A DNA stretch of 64,000 nucleotides from assembly GCF_020618475.1 (NCBI RefSeq), contig NZ_CP085336.1:1178001-1242000 (forward strand). Reading direction: 5' to 3'. The stretch is from Haladaptatus halobius (GTDB lineage Archaea; Halobacteriota; Halobacteria; Halobacteriales; Haladaptataceae). Positions 55,166 to 63,689 of this stretch are shown piece by piece (position 1 is the stretch's first letter; each line of letters opens with the position of its first letter). A model generated the notes under the pieces. It made no database searches, was not told the origin of the DNA, and saw only the letters and a program-made list of their open reading frames with translations. Both the position numbers and the translations under genes were made by a program.

Positions 55166-55311
55166 TTTCGATATATGAATAGACCGTTGCCCGGAGTTAC
55201 CGGTCGAGAACGATCGAAGAGCGGTAGCAGCGTGCCGGACAAGCAATCTACGATCACTCCATTGTAGAAGGAACCAGAATACACACGGCGAATCCAATCA
55301 CCATTGTCTCT

Positions 55312-55590
55312 ATGACACAAACCGTTGATGAACTCCGAAACGAAATCCGACAGGCAGTCGGAAGATACGAACGCGTTGAATCGACAGCCTTCACCAAAGA
55401 AGCCCTCGCTGCACTCTGTACCGCTGTCAGCTACGATATCGACACGAACAATTTACCGTCGAAACCACAGATGCGGGCTGGCATCCTCTGGAAAATCGGC
55501 GAGTTAGATGACGATAATCCAGAACGTATCCCACGGGCCTTCCAGAAGGCAGAACTCGAAGCGATCGCAGCGGCGCTCAAAAATGAGTAG
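55312..55590 (+). CDS. small conserved haloarchaeal protein
   Basis: A 92-residue helical protein: VDELRNEIRQAVGRYERVE, ALAALCTAVSYDID, MRAGILWKIGELDDDNPERIPRAFQKAELEAIAAAL. A conserved haloarchaeal family of unknown role; the helix-rich pattern suggests a nucleic-acid-binding adaptor. Stand-alone. Confidence 0.6.
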   Translation: MTQTVDELRNEIRQAVGRYERVESTAFTKEALAALCTAVSYDIDTNNLPSKPQMRAGILWKIGELDDDNPERIPRAFQKAELEAIAAALKNE

Positions 55591-55787
55591 CGAGCACTGT
55601 CACTCAGTAATCTAGTTCTTCGCTTGACCCGTCCGTGATGGACTCTCTTCCTCACCAAATTTCCGTCGCCCAACGGAGCCTCAGTATTTATGAAGTGTCA
55701 CTGCCGTGAATTTCTCGTTATGCACGACAGATAGTGTCGTCCCCGTCGTGCAATGACGTTTTGACTCAGTGACACCAAGACGAGGGT

Positions 55788-56114
55788 ATGGCTGTGCCGA
55801 AAGCGGTAGCGCGCCACGGTCGCTCCTTTGTTCGCGACGCGATCGTCGCGACAGTGGTTCTGGTCGGTCTCTGTGGGCTCGCCCAAAGTATCCAGTTTCA
55901 GCCCATCCAAATCCCGGGCTACCTCCTCATCGTCGGATTTGACCTGTTGGAAGTCACGTTTGGCTCCGCAGGTGCCAATTACGATGTCCTCTTCGGCGCA
56001 TATCTCCTTGGGCTCGGGGCGGTTGGCACTGCTGGTAACCACGTTCTCCGTCGATGGGCGCCTCCTCCAACAATTCCCGGTGGCGGATCGGCGTCGCTGG
56101 TGCCTTCGTCGTGA
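55788..56114 (+). CDS. membrane protein of unknown function
   Basis: A 108-residue protein with helices at about 18-34 (DAIVATVVLVGLCGLA) and 44-60 (GYLLIVGFDLLEVTFG) and a third hydrophobic segment (VLFGAYLLGLGAVG). It overlaps the next gene by 61 bases in another frame. Function unknown. Confidence 0.55.
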   Translation: MAVPKAVARHGRSFVRDAIVATVVLVGLCGLAQSIQFQPIQIPGYLLIVGFDLLEVTFGSAGANYDVLFGAYLLGLGAVGTAGNHVLRRWAPPPTIPGGGSASLVPSS

Positions 56115-56242
56115 TGGGAATCGTCTCGCTCGTGTTCGCACTGGGCATTCTTCTCGGAACATCCCAAGTGACGCCCGTTTTCATGATCGCGCTAGCAGGG
56201 TGGTTCGCCAGTCTGATTGAAAGTGAGGGTGACCAGAAGTAG
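56054..56242 (+). CDS. small membrane protein overlapping the previous gene
   Basis: A 62-residue protein with two helices (GVAGAFVVMGIVSLVFALGILLG; VTPVFMIALAGWFASLIE). Its start lies within the preceding gene. Either a coupled partner, or the upstream frame is shifted and the two are one gene; the overlap of 61 bases is unusual. Confidence 0.5.
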   Translation: MGASSNNSRWRIGVAGAFVVMGIVSLVFALGILLGTSQVTPVFMIALAGWFASLIESEGDQK

Positions 56243-56363
56243 CTGAGTAGTTGTCGGAGGCCGTACTAGCGCAACGACTAAGCTGTTAGAAAACCTATAT
56301 TTATACTGATTCGCCGCGAGCTGGGTGTTTTCTCACCGGGCTCTACGAGGATCAGGAGAAATA

Positions 56364-56984
56364 ATGACTCACTACAAACAACAGCAACTAGCACAGCCAC
56401 TCACCCCACGATGGATGCGAGTGAGCATTCTCAGCGGCCTCCTCGGAGGGGTGTTGATGGCGATTACGGGACTCGCCATGCTCAGTGTCCTGGACGAAGC
56501 GGAGTTCGTGATCGTCGAGCCGCTTGGTGCTGTGGCGATGATCCTCCTGGCGCTCGCACTCCCGGCGTTGTACGTGAGCGAACACCACTGGTTCGGCCGG
56601 CTGGCGACAGTCGGCTTTGGACTCTTGAGCGTCGGCTGGATCGTGGCAACCATCGCACTCCCCGTGGCGATCTACGGCCCTGGAGTGGCATTTTTCGCGT
56701 TCCTACTCGGGATGCTCGTCGGCATGATCGGCGCGCTCATATTCGGCGTTGCGATGCTGCGCACCGACGCGACGACAGTGTCGCGACGTGGCGCGTGGCT
56801 TCTCGTCGCCGCGCTCCCCATTGGCGTCCCGTTTGCGATCGGATTCACGACCTACGTGATGGGACAGGGCGCTGATCCGTGGGCTGGGCCGATGCTGCTC
56901 TACGGACTCGCCTGGATCATCTTCGGGCGCTCGCTCTGGGAACACCAATCTGAGGCGCCGAGTCAGTCCCAGGCGCCTCAATAG
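56364..56984 (+). CDS. multi-span membrane protein
   Basis: A 206-residue protein with six helices: VSILSGLLGGVLMAITGLAML, GAVAMILLALALPALYVS, LATVGFGLLSVGWIVATIALPVAIYG, GVAFFAFLLGMLVGMIGALIFGVAML, GAWLLVAALPIGVPFAIGF and AGPMLLYGLAWIIFG. A Shine-Dalgarno-like AGGAG lies 9 bases before ATG 56364. Family not recognised. Confidence 0.65.
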   Translation: MTHYKQQQLAQPLTPRWMRVSILSGLLGGVLMAITGLAMLSVLDEAEFVIVEPLGAVAMILLALALPALYVSEHHWFGRLATVGFGLLSVGWIVATIALPVAIYGPGVAFFAFLLGMLVGMIGALIFGVAMLRTDATTVSRRGAWLLVAALPIGVPFAIGFTTYVMGQGADPWAGPMLLYGLAWIIFGRSLWEHQSEAPSQSQAPQ

Positions 56985-57089
56985 AACTGACTTTTCCTTG
57001 GGAACTAGACAAATGTCCGGTGAGATTCCGTAAAAAACCAGACTGTGAACTAGACTGATTCGACGAGACGAGTGAGACTATCCACAGAC

Positions 57090-57195
57090 TATCAGATCGG
57101 CTGTGACGCGTAATGAATCCGGCGGAGTCCGAGTTCACCCAGCACGACGAGGATGACGATTGGCGCGGCGACCACCGCGTGGCGACTACGGATAG
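57090..57195 (-). pseudogene. possible membrane-helix remnant
   Basis: Minus-strand frame encodes RHAVVAAPIVILVVLGELGLRRIHYASQ and stops; no start codon is found upstream. A single C-terminal membrane helix remnant is plausible; otherwise nothing else is seen here. Confidence 0.2.
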
Positions 57196-57244
57196 CTCGG
57201 CAACGCTAAGCACCTACGGAATATAATGATAAATGGTTATAAAT

Positions 57245-57622
57245 ATGGGAGAGATCCAATAGACTGTAATCACGCAAGATGAATTAGAGGAGGCGGAAGG
57301 GACAGCTGGTATTGTCCGATGAAAAGTATTCGAGACCGACAACAACATCATGATTCATGCGACCCTATCTGCGGGTGTGAAATCAGGATGGCACCACCAT
57401 GCCGACCGTCACACCTACGGCTACGTGGTCAAGGGTCATGCAATTGGTGAGTACGGACCAGACCGTAAACTACTCGAATTGAATACGGGCGATTTCTATT
57501 ATACAGCACCTGGAGTCGTCCACAGCGGCGAAAATCCGACTGATGAAGACACGATAATCATCGAAAGTTTCGTCGGCACCGGCCCTCTCGTCGTGAACGT
57601 TGACAGTCCCGAAGCCGAATGA
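57245..57622 (+). pseudogene. cupin-domain protein with TAG and TGA nonsense codons
   Basis: ATG 57245 (MGEIQ) meets TAG at 57260-57262; the frame then continues TVITQDELEEAEGTAGIVR, TGA at 57320-57322, KVFETDNNIMIHATLSAGVKSGWHHHADRHTYGYVVKG (cupin motif 1, HHH) and ELNTGDFYYTAPGVVHSGEN (motif 2) to stop 57622. The shape fits a small cupin of about 124 residues. A TATA-like ttataaat lies just before the ATG. Translation could only begin at ATG 57350, giving 90 residues with both motifs. Confidence 0.6.
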
Positions 57623-57667
57623 TTGTAGCTTTCTATCATCGGCGTATTCTGAATTACTGGCGTGCGA

Positions 57668-57689
57668 GATACGCGCCTTGTATTCAGCA
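57668..57689 (+). repeat. dispersed 22-base repeat, copy 2
   Basis: Begins GATACGCGCCTTGTATTC and matches the copy at 59819-59840 in 20 of 22 positions. About 40 bases downstream a partly inverted copy begins (TGCTGACTATAGAG, from 57729), which suggests a small terminal-inverted-repeat element. Confidence 0.45.
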
Positions 57690-57810
57690 GTAAATGAACG
57701 TACTGCCGAACGGCTGTCACGAGCGCCGTGCTGACTATAGAGATTGAATTCAGCACATCTCGGTGTCTTGCTCGACACGATTATGGGTGAGCGTGCCGTA
57801 TTTTCCCGCT

Positions 57811-58614
57811 ATGCCAGTCATCCAGTGTAACGGAGCAGACCTCTACTACGAGGACTACGGTGACGGCCAACCTATCGTCTTCCTTCACGGCGCGACGGCG
57901 GGACTCAGGTACTTCGAGCCGCAGTTGATGGAACTCTCGAACGAGTACCGGACGGTCGCGTTCGATTTTAGAGGCCACGGTCGGTCGGAAAAGACAGAAC
58001 TGGGCTACACGGTGTCACAGCATGCCCGTGACCTAAGGGCCCTCCTCGACCATCTCAATCTCGATGACGTCGTCATTGTTGGGTGGTCGATGGGTGCGAT
58101 CGTGTCGTGGGAATACGCCGATCAGTTCGGCACGGATCGAGTACGTGCATTAGTTGACGTTGACATGGAACCGTCACCAGTGAAACGGGAAGACTACGAT
58201 TACGGGAGCCACGATGTGGAGGAACTGAGGGAGGTTTTCATCAGTATTCAGACGGACCCTCTGGAACTTCTGGACCAACAAGCGGAGGCTATGCTCAAAG
58301 AACCCCCGTCTCGTGAGGTGCGAACTATGATACTCGACGAGGGGTCCCGAACTCCCCCACCAATACAGGGCGCGATGCTCCTCGGGCTATGGCTATTGCG
58401 CGATTACCGGGACGTGCTCCCCGCGATTGACGTCCCAACGTTAGTGTGTGCTGGGGCAGATGAGAAGTGGCGGAGTATTGAGTCCGTCGAATATGCCGCG
58501 GAACTCCTTCCGAATTCCAGATTCGAACTCTTCGAAGACAGCGGGCACTGCATCACCGTTGAGGAGCCCGAGCGGTTCAATCAAATAGTTAGTGATTTCA
58601 TCAACTCCCTTTGA
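57811..58614 (+). CDS. alpha/beta hydrolase
   Basis: A 267-residue alpha/beta hydrolase: HGATAGLRYFEPQL (oxyanion loop), FDFRGHGRSEKTELGYTV, nucleophile elbow VGWSMGAIVSW (GWSMG), a late Asp in AGADEKW, and His in EDSGHCITVEEPERF. Start ATG 57811 (MPVIQCNG) marks the domain start. Esterase, lipase or dehalogenase activity is possible. Followed by a hairpin terminator candidate at 58657-58684. Confidence 0.88.
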   Translation: MPVIQCNGADLYYEDYGDGQPIVFLHGATAGLRYFEPQLMELSNEYRTVAFDFRGHGRSEKTELGYTVSQHARDLRALLDHLNLDDVVIVGWSMGAIVSWEYADQFGTDRVRALVDVDMEPSPVKREDYDYGSHDVEELREVFISIQTDPLELLDQQAEAMLKEPPSREVRTMILDEGSRTPPPIQGAMLLGLWLLRDYRDVLPAIDVPTLVCAGADEKWRSIESVEYAAELLPNSRFELFEDSGHCITVEEPERFNQIVSDFINSL

Positions 58615-58616
58615 CG

Positions 58617-58638
58617 AATACGCGACCTGTAGTCAATA
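58617..58638 (+). repeat. dispersed 22-base repeat, degenerate copy
   Basis: AATACGCGACCTGTAGTCAA and two more bases; 16 of 22 positions agree with the copy at 59819. It begins right after the hydrolase stop, and its end runs into AATAGAGGGCGC, the inverse of the repeat core. Confidence 0.35.
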
Positions 58639-58656
58639 GAGGGCGCTAAAACATAT

Positions 58657-58684
58657 CCCTCTTTGAAGATTTCAACAAAGAGGG
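58657..58684. terminator. hairpin with 9-bp perfect stem
   Basis: CCCTCTTTG, 10-base loop, CAAAGAGGG. Placed 43 bases after the alpha/beta hydrolase stop. It is flanked by AT-rich sequence but is not followed by a T-run, so the terminator role is uncertain. Confidence 0.4.
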
Positions 58685-58809
58685 AAAGAGAGACACGGAC
58701 GCAAAACGTCTTCTGGACACTGAATGCCACTCAATAAGTCGTTCAGCGATAATGCGATTTTCCTGCCACGCAGATGAACCCGAGTCGAGTGTCGCCACGT
58801 AATTGGGGT

Positions 58810-59724
58810 TTAGTCACTCTCAAATAGAAGATTCTCCGTGAGGAACCGTGATTGAGTGGATGACGCTTGGTCGAACGTCTCGCTCGGGTAGTACAACAGC
58901 CCAAAATGACCGCCGGGAATCTCCACCCATTCTTTTGGCCCGGCAAGTCGCTCGTAGGCGTCGCGTGTCACCGCAGGCGTGGACCGAGGCATCTCGTCCT
59001 CGGGAGCCACCACGAACATTGCTGGACAAGACACGTCCGTAGTGCACAGTCCTGGATACCACTGGATAGGTCTCTTTGGACGGACGAGCGTGACCTCGTT
59101 CATCCAGTTAGTATCCGGATAATTCCCGTACGCGGTGAACCACCGAAATGCCGTCACAGGTTTGAGCGCTGATGGACGGCGATCCTGGTCGTCCCACACG
59201 ACAGGCATCGGACCGAAGATCTCGTCCTCAGCTGGTTTGACAGATCTGGAGCGAACCATCTGTTTCATCGATTCACAGTGGGACCCATCGGGATCGTCCG
59301 GGGGCAACTCCTCTCCGAGCGCGGGAACCTGGACGACCAGCGCCGCAATCCGGTCGTCGAGAGCGGCCACGACCAGCGCAGCACCACTACTGAAACTATC
59401 TCCCCACAATGCAATACGAGTCGGATCGACTTCGTCGAGTGTGGTCGCAAACGAGATCGCGTCCCGATACCCCCGGGCTTGAACCCAAGGGTTGATTTGT
59501 TGGCGCGGCTCGCCACCACTCTCTCCGAAGCCCCGATGATCGAACAGCAACACAGCCAACCCCGCTTCGTCGAAAACTTCCGCATACCTATCAGTTACCA
59601 TCTGCTTGGTAGCGGAGAATCCATGGGCCATCACGACCAGCGGCCACGGCGGCGACGAATCGGGCGAATAGAACCAGCCACTCATCTCTGCCCCTTCCGA
59701 TTTGAATCTCACATCCCGTCTCAT
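58810..59724 (-). CDS. alpha/beta hydrolase (prolyl-oligopeptidase-like/DLH type)
   Basis: A 304-residue alpha/beta hydrolase from ATG 59724 (MRRDVRFKSEG). VVMAHGFSATKQM (oxyanion), FDHRGFGESGGEPR, nucleophile GDSFSSGAALVV (S in GDSFS), Asp in APEDEMPRS and His in PGGHFGLLYYP. Typical of UPF0227/FrsA-like esterases with an N-terminal seven-strand cap. An upstream ATG at 59847 gives a longer form. Function unknown. Confidence 0.82.
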   Translation of the reverse strand: MRRDVRFKSEGAEMSGWFYSPDSSPPWPLVVMAHGFSATKQMVTDRYAEVFDEAGLAVLLFDHRGFGESGGEPRQQINPWVQARGYRDAISFATTLDEVDPTRIALWGDSFSSGAALVVAALDDRIAALVVQVPALGEELPPDDPDGSHCESMKQMVRSRSVKPAEDEIFGPMPVVWDDQDRRPSALKPVTAFRWFTAYGNYPDTNWMNEVTLVRPKRPIQWYPGLCTTDVSCPAMFVVAPEDEMPRSTPAVTRDAYERLAGPKEWVEIPGGHFGLLYYPSETFDQASSTQSRFLTENLLFESD

Positions 59725-59818
59725 GTACCTCTGTACGAGACGTTCGAGGATATATTCTTGGCAGACCAGCACTTCTGGCGAGTAGTTACCGCCGACTTCG
59801 TTCCTGATGAAGGTGCAA

Positions 59819-59840
59819 GATACGCGCCCTCTATTCAGCA
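59819..59840 (+). repeat. dispersed 22-base repeat, reference copy
   Basis: Begins GATACGCGCCCTCTATTC and ends AGCA. The best-conserved of the four copies, all on the plus strand in the right half of the window, absent (as far as I could see) from the left half. Confidence 0.5.
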
Positions 59841-59905
59841 CGGCCACTGAAACCTATCTCGGAGTGAGGGTATCAGCAAGACCAAGACAGAATATCCCAA
59901 TTTGT

Positions 59906-60513
59906 TCAACAACAATCGAGGAGGTCGTCTCTCATGATCGCCTCGGCGTCGCGTTCGGCAGCACGCATCGCAGCGTCATCAACGAGTCCAACGATATCCG
60001 CCGCGCTGCAATCCGCTGTTCGTTCAGCGAGCATCTCATAATCGTCTTCACTTAGATTCAATGGGAGCTCACGGAGTCGCACGCGGAAAATCCGTTTCGT
60101 GCCTTCATGGCAGGAAGAGAAACCTTGTATCGTTGGTCAAATCGGCCACGGCGCGTGGCGGCGTCATCAAGGAGGTCAGCCCGATTCGTCGCGGCGATGA
60201 GTAGGAAATTCGGGTCGACCTCATCCAAGTGGGCGAGGAATTCGTTGGCCGCCTGGGCGTGTTCACGGTGAAGATTGTCTCCGCGACCAGCGAGCAGGGC
60301 GTCGATCTCGTCGACGAAGATCACACACCGGTCGAACTGCTCTTCCTCGGTGAACAACTGGTTGACCTTCTCCGTGGACTCGTTGACCCATTTGCTCTTG
60401 ATATCGCCAGTGCTCAGTTCGAGGTATGGGTGGCCGAGTTCACCGGCGATGGCCCTGGCGAAATGTGTTTTTCCAGCGCCTGGTGGGCCATATAGGTCAA
60501 TTCTGTTTGGTGG
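59906..60513 (-). pseudogene. AAA-ATPase remnant with frameshift
   Basis: The 5' start is missing. RIDLYGPPGAGKTHFARAIAGEL (Walker A), KSKWVNESTEKVNQLF, CVIFVDEIDALLAGRGD (Walker B), LLIAATNRADLLDDAATRRGRFDQR (sensor 1, Arg finger) follow. After residue AMKAR (near 60110) the frame shifts and continues RLRELPLNLSEDDYEMLAERTADCSAADIVGLVDDAAM to the stop at 59906-59908. CDC48/proteasome-activating ATPase-like. Not functional. Confidence 0.65.
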
Positions 60514-60748
60514 TGAAACCCTTAAATTGGCGGAAGGCTTCCTCGTCGCCGCACAGGAACACACCATTGACGGCGTTGTGCGCCACGTCAATCGGGAGTG
60601 GTTCAATGTCAGAGATGTCGATGAACTTGACGGCAAGATCAAGATCGGACGACGGACGTGAGGTGCCCGTGACATGCGAGCCGAACATCATCACGAAGTC
60701 GATGTCCGCATCGCGGCAGAGCGAATAGAAAAGGAGAATAATCCCAGG
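60497..60748 (-). pseudogene. MNT-type nucleotidyltransferase remnant (toxin-antitoxin type)
   Basis: FVMMFGSHVTGTSRPSSDLDLAVKF contains the nucleotidyltransferase motif GSxxxG...DxD. It runs directly into IDISDIEPLPIDVAHNAVNGVFLCGDEEAFRQFK, the C-terminal part of HEPN/MNT antitoxins, without the roughly 30-residue segment between, so an internal deletion is likely. The upstream start is missing, and the gene stops at 60497. The HEPN toxin is not present nearby. Confidence 0.55.
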
Positions 60749-60899
60749 TCTGGACTTCGATTATTACTCCAATAATTATTCCTATTCAGGTGGAGCCAAA
60801 TCATAGACGCAGTTATACCGATTCATCCCAGCATTACAGTACACTCAAGCACCTCGTCGGCGTCTTTGGTTATTTAAACCTGTAGAAGAAAATAAACTG

Positions 60900-61874
60900 C
60901 TAGTTCACTGTTACGATGGTATCTGTTTCGGCACTTTCTCGGATTGCATCAAGAATCGCTAAGGTCTTCGCTGCTTCTGTCGCATCGGTTCGGGGCGAAC
61001 GACCCGTTTCGACACAGTCGACAAAGTGTTGTATTTCCCGTTTATAAGGGTCTGTTGGAGAGAATGTCTCAGCAATTCGTCGGTGATCGATGTCGTAGTT
61101 GATCGAGGTGTTCACATCTGGAGACGAGAAGGCGGGCTCAGCGGTCAACCAACCTTCGGTACCAATGATGTGATAGTATTGGGATTCGGCTGTATCAAAT
61201 GACGATGAGACGGTTGCAGTCGCATTCTCATCGTACTTGAAGACTGCAGTCATCTGGGTATCGACACCACTGTCGTGCATATCGAGCGTCGTTGCGGACA
61301 CACGATCAGGAGTTCCTAAAAACAGCCGAACAGCATCAACCGCATAGACTCCCACATCGAGCATGCTTCCGCCGCCAAGATCTGGGTCGAACCGGATTCC
61401 GGTTGGTAATCCGCGTAGTTCCGAATGAAACGTTGCTGCAACGGATCGAATCTCACCGAGTTCCTCATTGACGAGTTCAAGTGCTCGTTCGGTGCGAGGA
61501 GTGTACCGATACATGAGTGCTTCCATTAGTGTTACATCGCGATCTGCACAATATTCTCCGACGGTACGCGCCTCACTCGCAGTTACGCCAAGCGGTTTTT
61601 CACAGAGGATATGAAGTCCTTGGTCAGCTACCTTACGTATCCAGTGAGCATGTTCACTGTTTGGAAGCGGAATATATACCGCATCGATCTCTGCATTCTG
61701 GATGAGATCATCGTAGTCTCCGTATGCATCGGGAATATCGTAGGCTGCAGCGACGGTCTGTGCTTTTTCTTCCGTTCGAGAGGCAACTGCGATGACAGTG
61801 TGATCAGTTTTCGCAATTGCAGGGATGAATCGTTCTTGTGCGATCGTCGCTGTCCCGATTACTCCAAAATCCAT
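60900..61874 (-). CDS. Gfo/Idh/MocA family oxidoreductase (xylose dehydrogenase-like)
   Basis: A 324-residue NAD(P)-dependent sugar dehydrogenase. FGVIGTATIAQERFIPAIAKT (Rossmann GxGxxxx variant), AVASRTEEKAQ, YIPLPNSEHAHWIRKVADQGLHILCEKPLGV (catalytic EKP) and GGSMLDVGVYAVDAVRLFLG are canonical. Similar to the haloarchaeal D-xylose dehydrogenase group. It has a truncated PIN gene right upstream; no sugar catabolism genes adjoin. Confidence 0.88.
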   Translation of the reverse strand: MDFGVIGTATIAQERFIPAIAKTDHTVIAVASRTEEKAQTVAAAYDIPDAYGDYDDLIQNAEIDAVYIPLPNSEHAHWIRKVADQGLHILCEKPLGVTASEARTVGEYCADRDVTLMEALMYRYTPRTERALELVNEELGEIRSVAATFHSELRGLPTGIRFDPDLGGGSMLDVGVYAVDAVRLFLGTPDRVSATTLDMHDSGVDTQMTAVFKYDENATATVSSSFDTAESQYYHIIGTEGWLTAEPAFSSPDVNTSINYDIDHRRIAETFSPTDPYKREIQHFVDCVETGRSPRTDATEAAKTLAILDAIRESAETDTIVTVN

Positions 61875-61924
61875 GGTGGTTAATTATGCTAGCACCTAAA
61901 AGACTCCTCTGCCGAACTACGAGT

Positions 61925-62172
61925 GGGTTGGTGTAGTCGAGATCATCGGCGACGGCGATCCACCCCTCTTCGAATCCGTCGGGATACGGGATATTGCCTG
62001 ATGGATACTCATCGGCTGCCGGGTCGCCACCACGTTCTTCGTAGACGCGTTGTAGAATTTGGAGCGAGATATCGGCCTGCCGGAACGCACGACGAAGCCG
62101 TTGAACCTTCTCCTTGTACGGGCCACCACACCGGACGAAGACACTCGTATCGGAGATGTAGACCATCGTCAT
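61925..62172 (-). pseudogene. PIN-domain (VapC-type) toxin, C-terminally truncated
   Basis: ATG 62172 (MTMVYISDTSVFVRCGGPYKEKV) has the first Asp of a PIN nuclease (SDTSVF) and then LQILQRVYEERGGDPAADEYPSG, PYPDGFEEGWIAVADDLDYTNPLV. After about 61925 the PIN sequence ends and unrelated sequence follows; the remaining two acidic residues are gone. ATG overlaps the antitoxin stop (ATGA). Toxin inactivated. Confidence 0.65.
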
Positions 62173-62714
62173 TCTGCAGCGTCGGCATACTCGGTGGCAA
62201 CTGGTTCGAGCGCTTGGAGGATGATTTCGGCCTCAAGCGGAGAGAGATCGAGTTCGCGAGCCGCAATGCGGTGGTTGACCGTCCCGTCGACGTGCTCGAA
62301 GGCGTACTCAAGGGCGATCGCAAGGCCGTCGAGCCCATGTCGCTCGATGTAGACGTCGATGTCCTCGTTTTCGTCTCGTCGGGCGACAGCAGCGATCAGC
62401 GCTGGCGTAATCGTCTGCGTTTCGCCATCCGTCGAGAACGTGAGTGAGATAGATTCTGCAGTGTATTCGTACGGGCGTTGCTCCTGAATCTTTGTTACTA
62501 AGCCAGCGGCGTCGAGCTTCTAGACATAACCGTAGGCCGTCCCCTGCGGAATGCCGAGGTTAGCGACGATATCGGCAACGGTTACGGAATCGTTCCGCAA
62601 TACGTAGGCGTAGAGACGAGCGAGTGCGGGTGTTTCGAGGCGGTCAGCCACGGTCTGGAGCTGCTGAATGGGTGGGTGGTCTGACCGAGCGAGTGAATGC
62701 GCTATCTCAATCAT
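62169..62714 (-). pseudogene. winged-helix antitoxin/regulator with amber stop
   Basis: MIEIAHSLARSDHPPIQQLQT, RLETPALARLYAYVLRNDSVTVADIVANLGIPQGTAYGYV (winged helix), then TAG at 62520-62522, then KLDAAGLVTKIQEQRPYEYTAESISLTFSTDGETQTI and the helical end RELDLSPLEAEIILQALEPVATEYADAAE. A CAG-to-TAG change would restore GYVQKLD. It precedes the PIN gene with an ATGA overlap, the layout of a VapBC-like pair. Confidence 0.7.
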
Positions 62715-63114
62715 GAATCATCCACAATTAGTATAATATTTCTATTATATATGTACCTATACCAGTTATTCAACCAATGGACAAGGAGCCTTCAGCCATT
62801 ACTCACGGGATGAAGTGATTGAATGAGAACGGGTACAGTAGCTGGGCCAGTTGACCGGTGCATGCCCATAACTACACTCAAGGTTTATGTTTCCGAAATG
62901 CGTTTTACGGTTCCGCCTCACGGTTGAGATGGGCTTTCACAACCACCCTCGCCTAGCACCCAAGAACAAGTACACTGTTAAACGCCATCAGCATCCATTG
63001 TTGTCGTCACAGCCCGGTTGTGAGAGTACTCCCACTGGCATCCTTTTCACGCTTTGCTCGTAGCTTCCTTCCCACGCTACTTGCTCACGGCGACAGTATC
63101 GTCCGTCAGGAGAC
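62715..63114. other. 400-base region without a gene
   Basis: Possibly contains decayed IS-derived sequence: a minus-strand frame reads MPVGVLSQPGCDDNNGC with stops, and the stretch 62770-62960 has no intact coding frame. An AT-rich promoter of the antitoxin gene is at 62715-62760. Confidence 0.35.
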
Positions 63115-63413
63115 GTCCGTCGACGACGCGATTCTCGAATTCTTTGCTGCCCTTGCTGAGCCTGACAGGGCGCGAATCGCGCTGCCACCACGACCAACTG
63201 GCGGCATCTCGTTGTCGAACTTGGTACTGTCGAGACGAGTGCCTCGACGAAACCATGGTGATGAAGCAACTGGCAGACCAGAACCTCGTGGACGTCCAGG
63301 ACGAAGATGCAGCCTACTATCGAATTTTAGATACCGGACTCGCCTCTCTCGACGGGGAAGCTCCTGCAGTGCAACTCCTGTTCTCAGGCGAAGATTCGAA
63401 CCAGTTCGGATAG
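63115..63413 (+). pseudogene. decayed winged-helix regulator
   Basis: Across two frames: TSVDDAILEFFAALAEPDRARIALPP, then after a shift near 63240 DETMVMKQLADQNLVDVQDEDAAYYRILDTGLASLDGE. This is the shape of phiH1-repressor-like or MarR-like haloarchaeal HTH proteins. The middle helix is lost. Degraded. Confidence 0.5.
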
Positions 63414-63689
63414 CGTCGTCGAGGTCTCGTTCTTGTCCTTAGTAGTTCTCCCAATGGGCGCGAACCCGCCCACGCTGTTCGGGATGGTACTACCCTGGAC
63501 GGATACTCTCTCAACGGACGAGATAGTAGCAACACAACCAGTGTAAGACATTCAGGCTCTATAACGGAAACAGCAATAAAATTATAATTCTAGCCATTTA
63601 CGAGATCGGGAGTATATTTTTAGGTCCGCCGAAGAATTATTCGTATAGTGTGAGGTTATAAGAGGATAGCCCACTTACTACTGGCTACG

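Noticed and set aside
5454..62522. In-frame TGA codons as selenocysteine or recoded Trp
   Set aside because: TAA and TAG nonsense codons are about as frequent, no SECIS-like structures were seen, and intact genes use TGA as their terminal stop.
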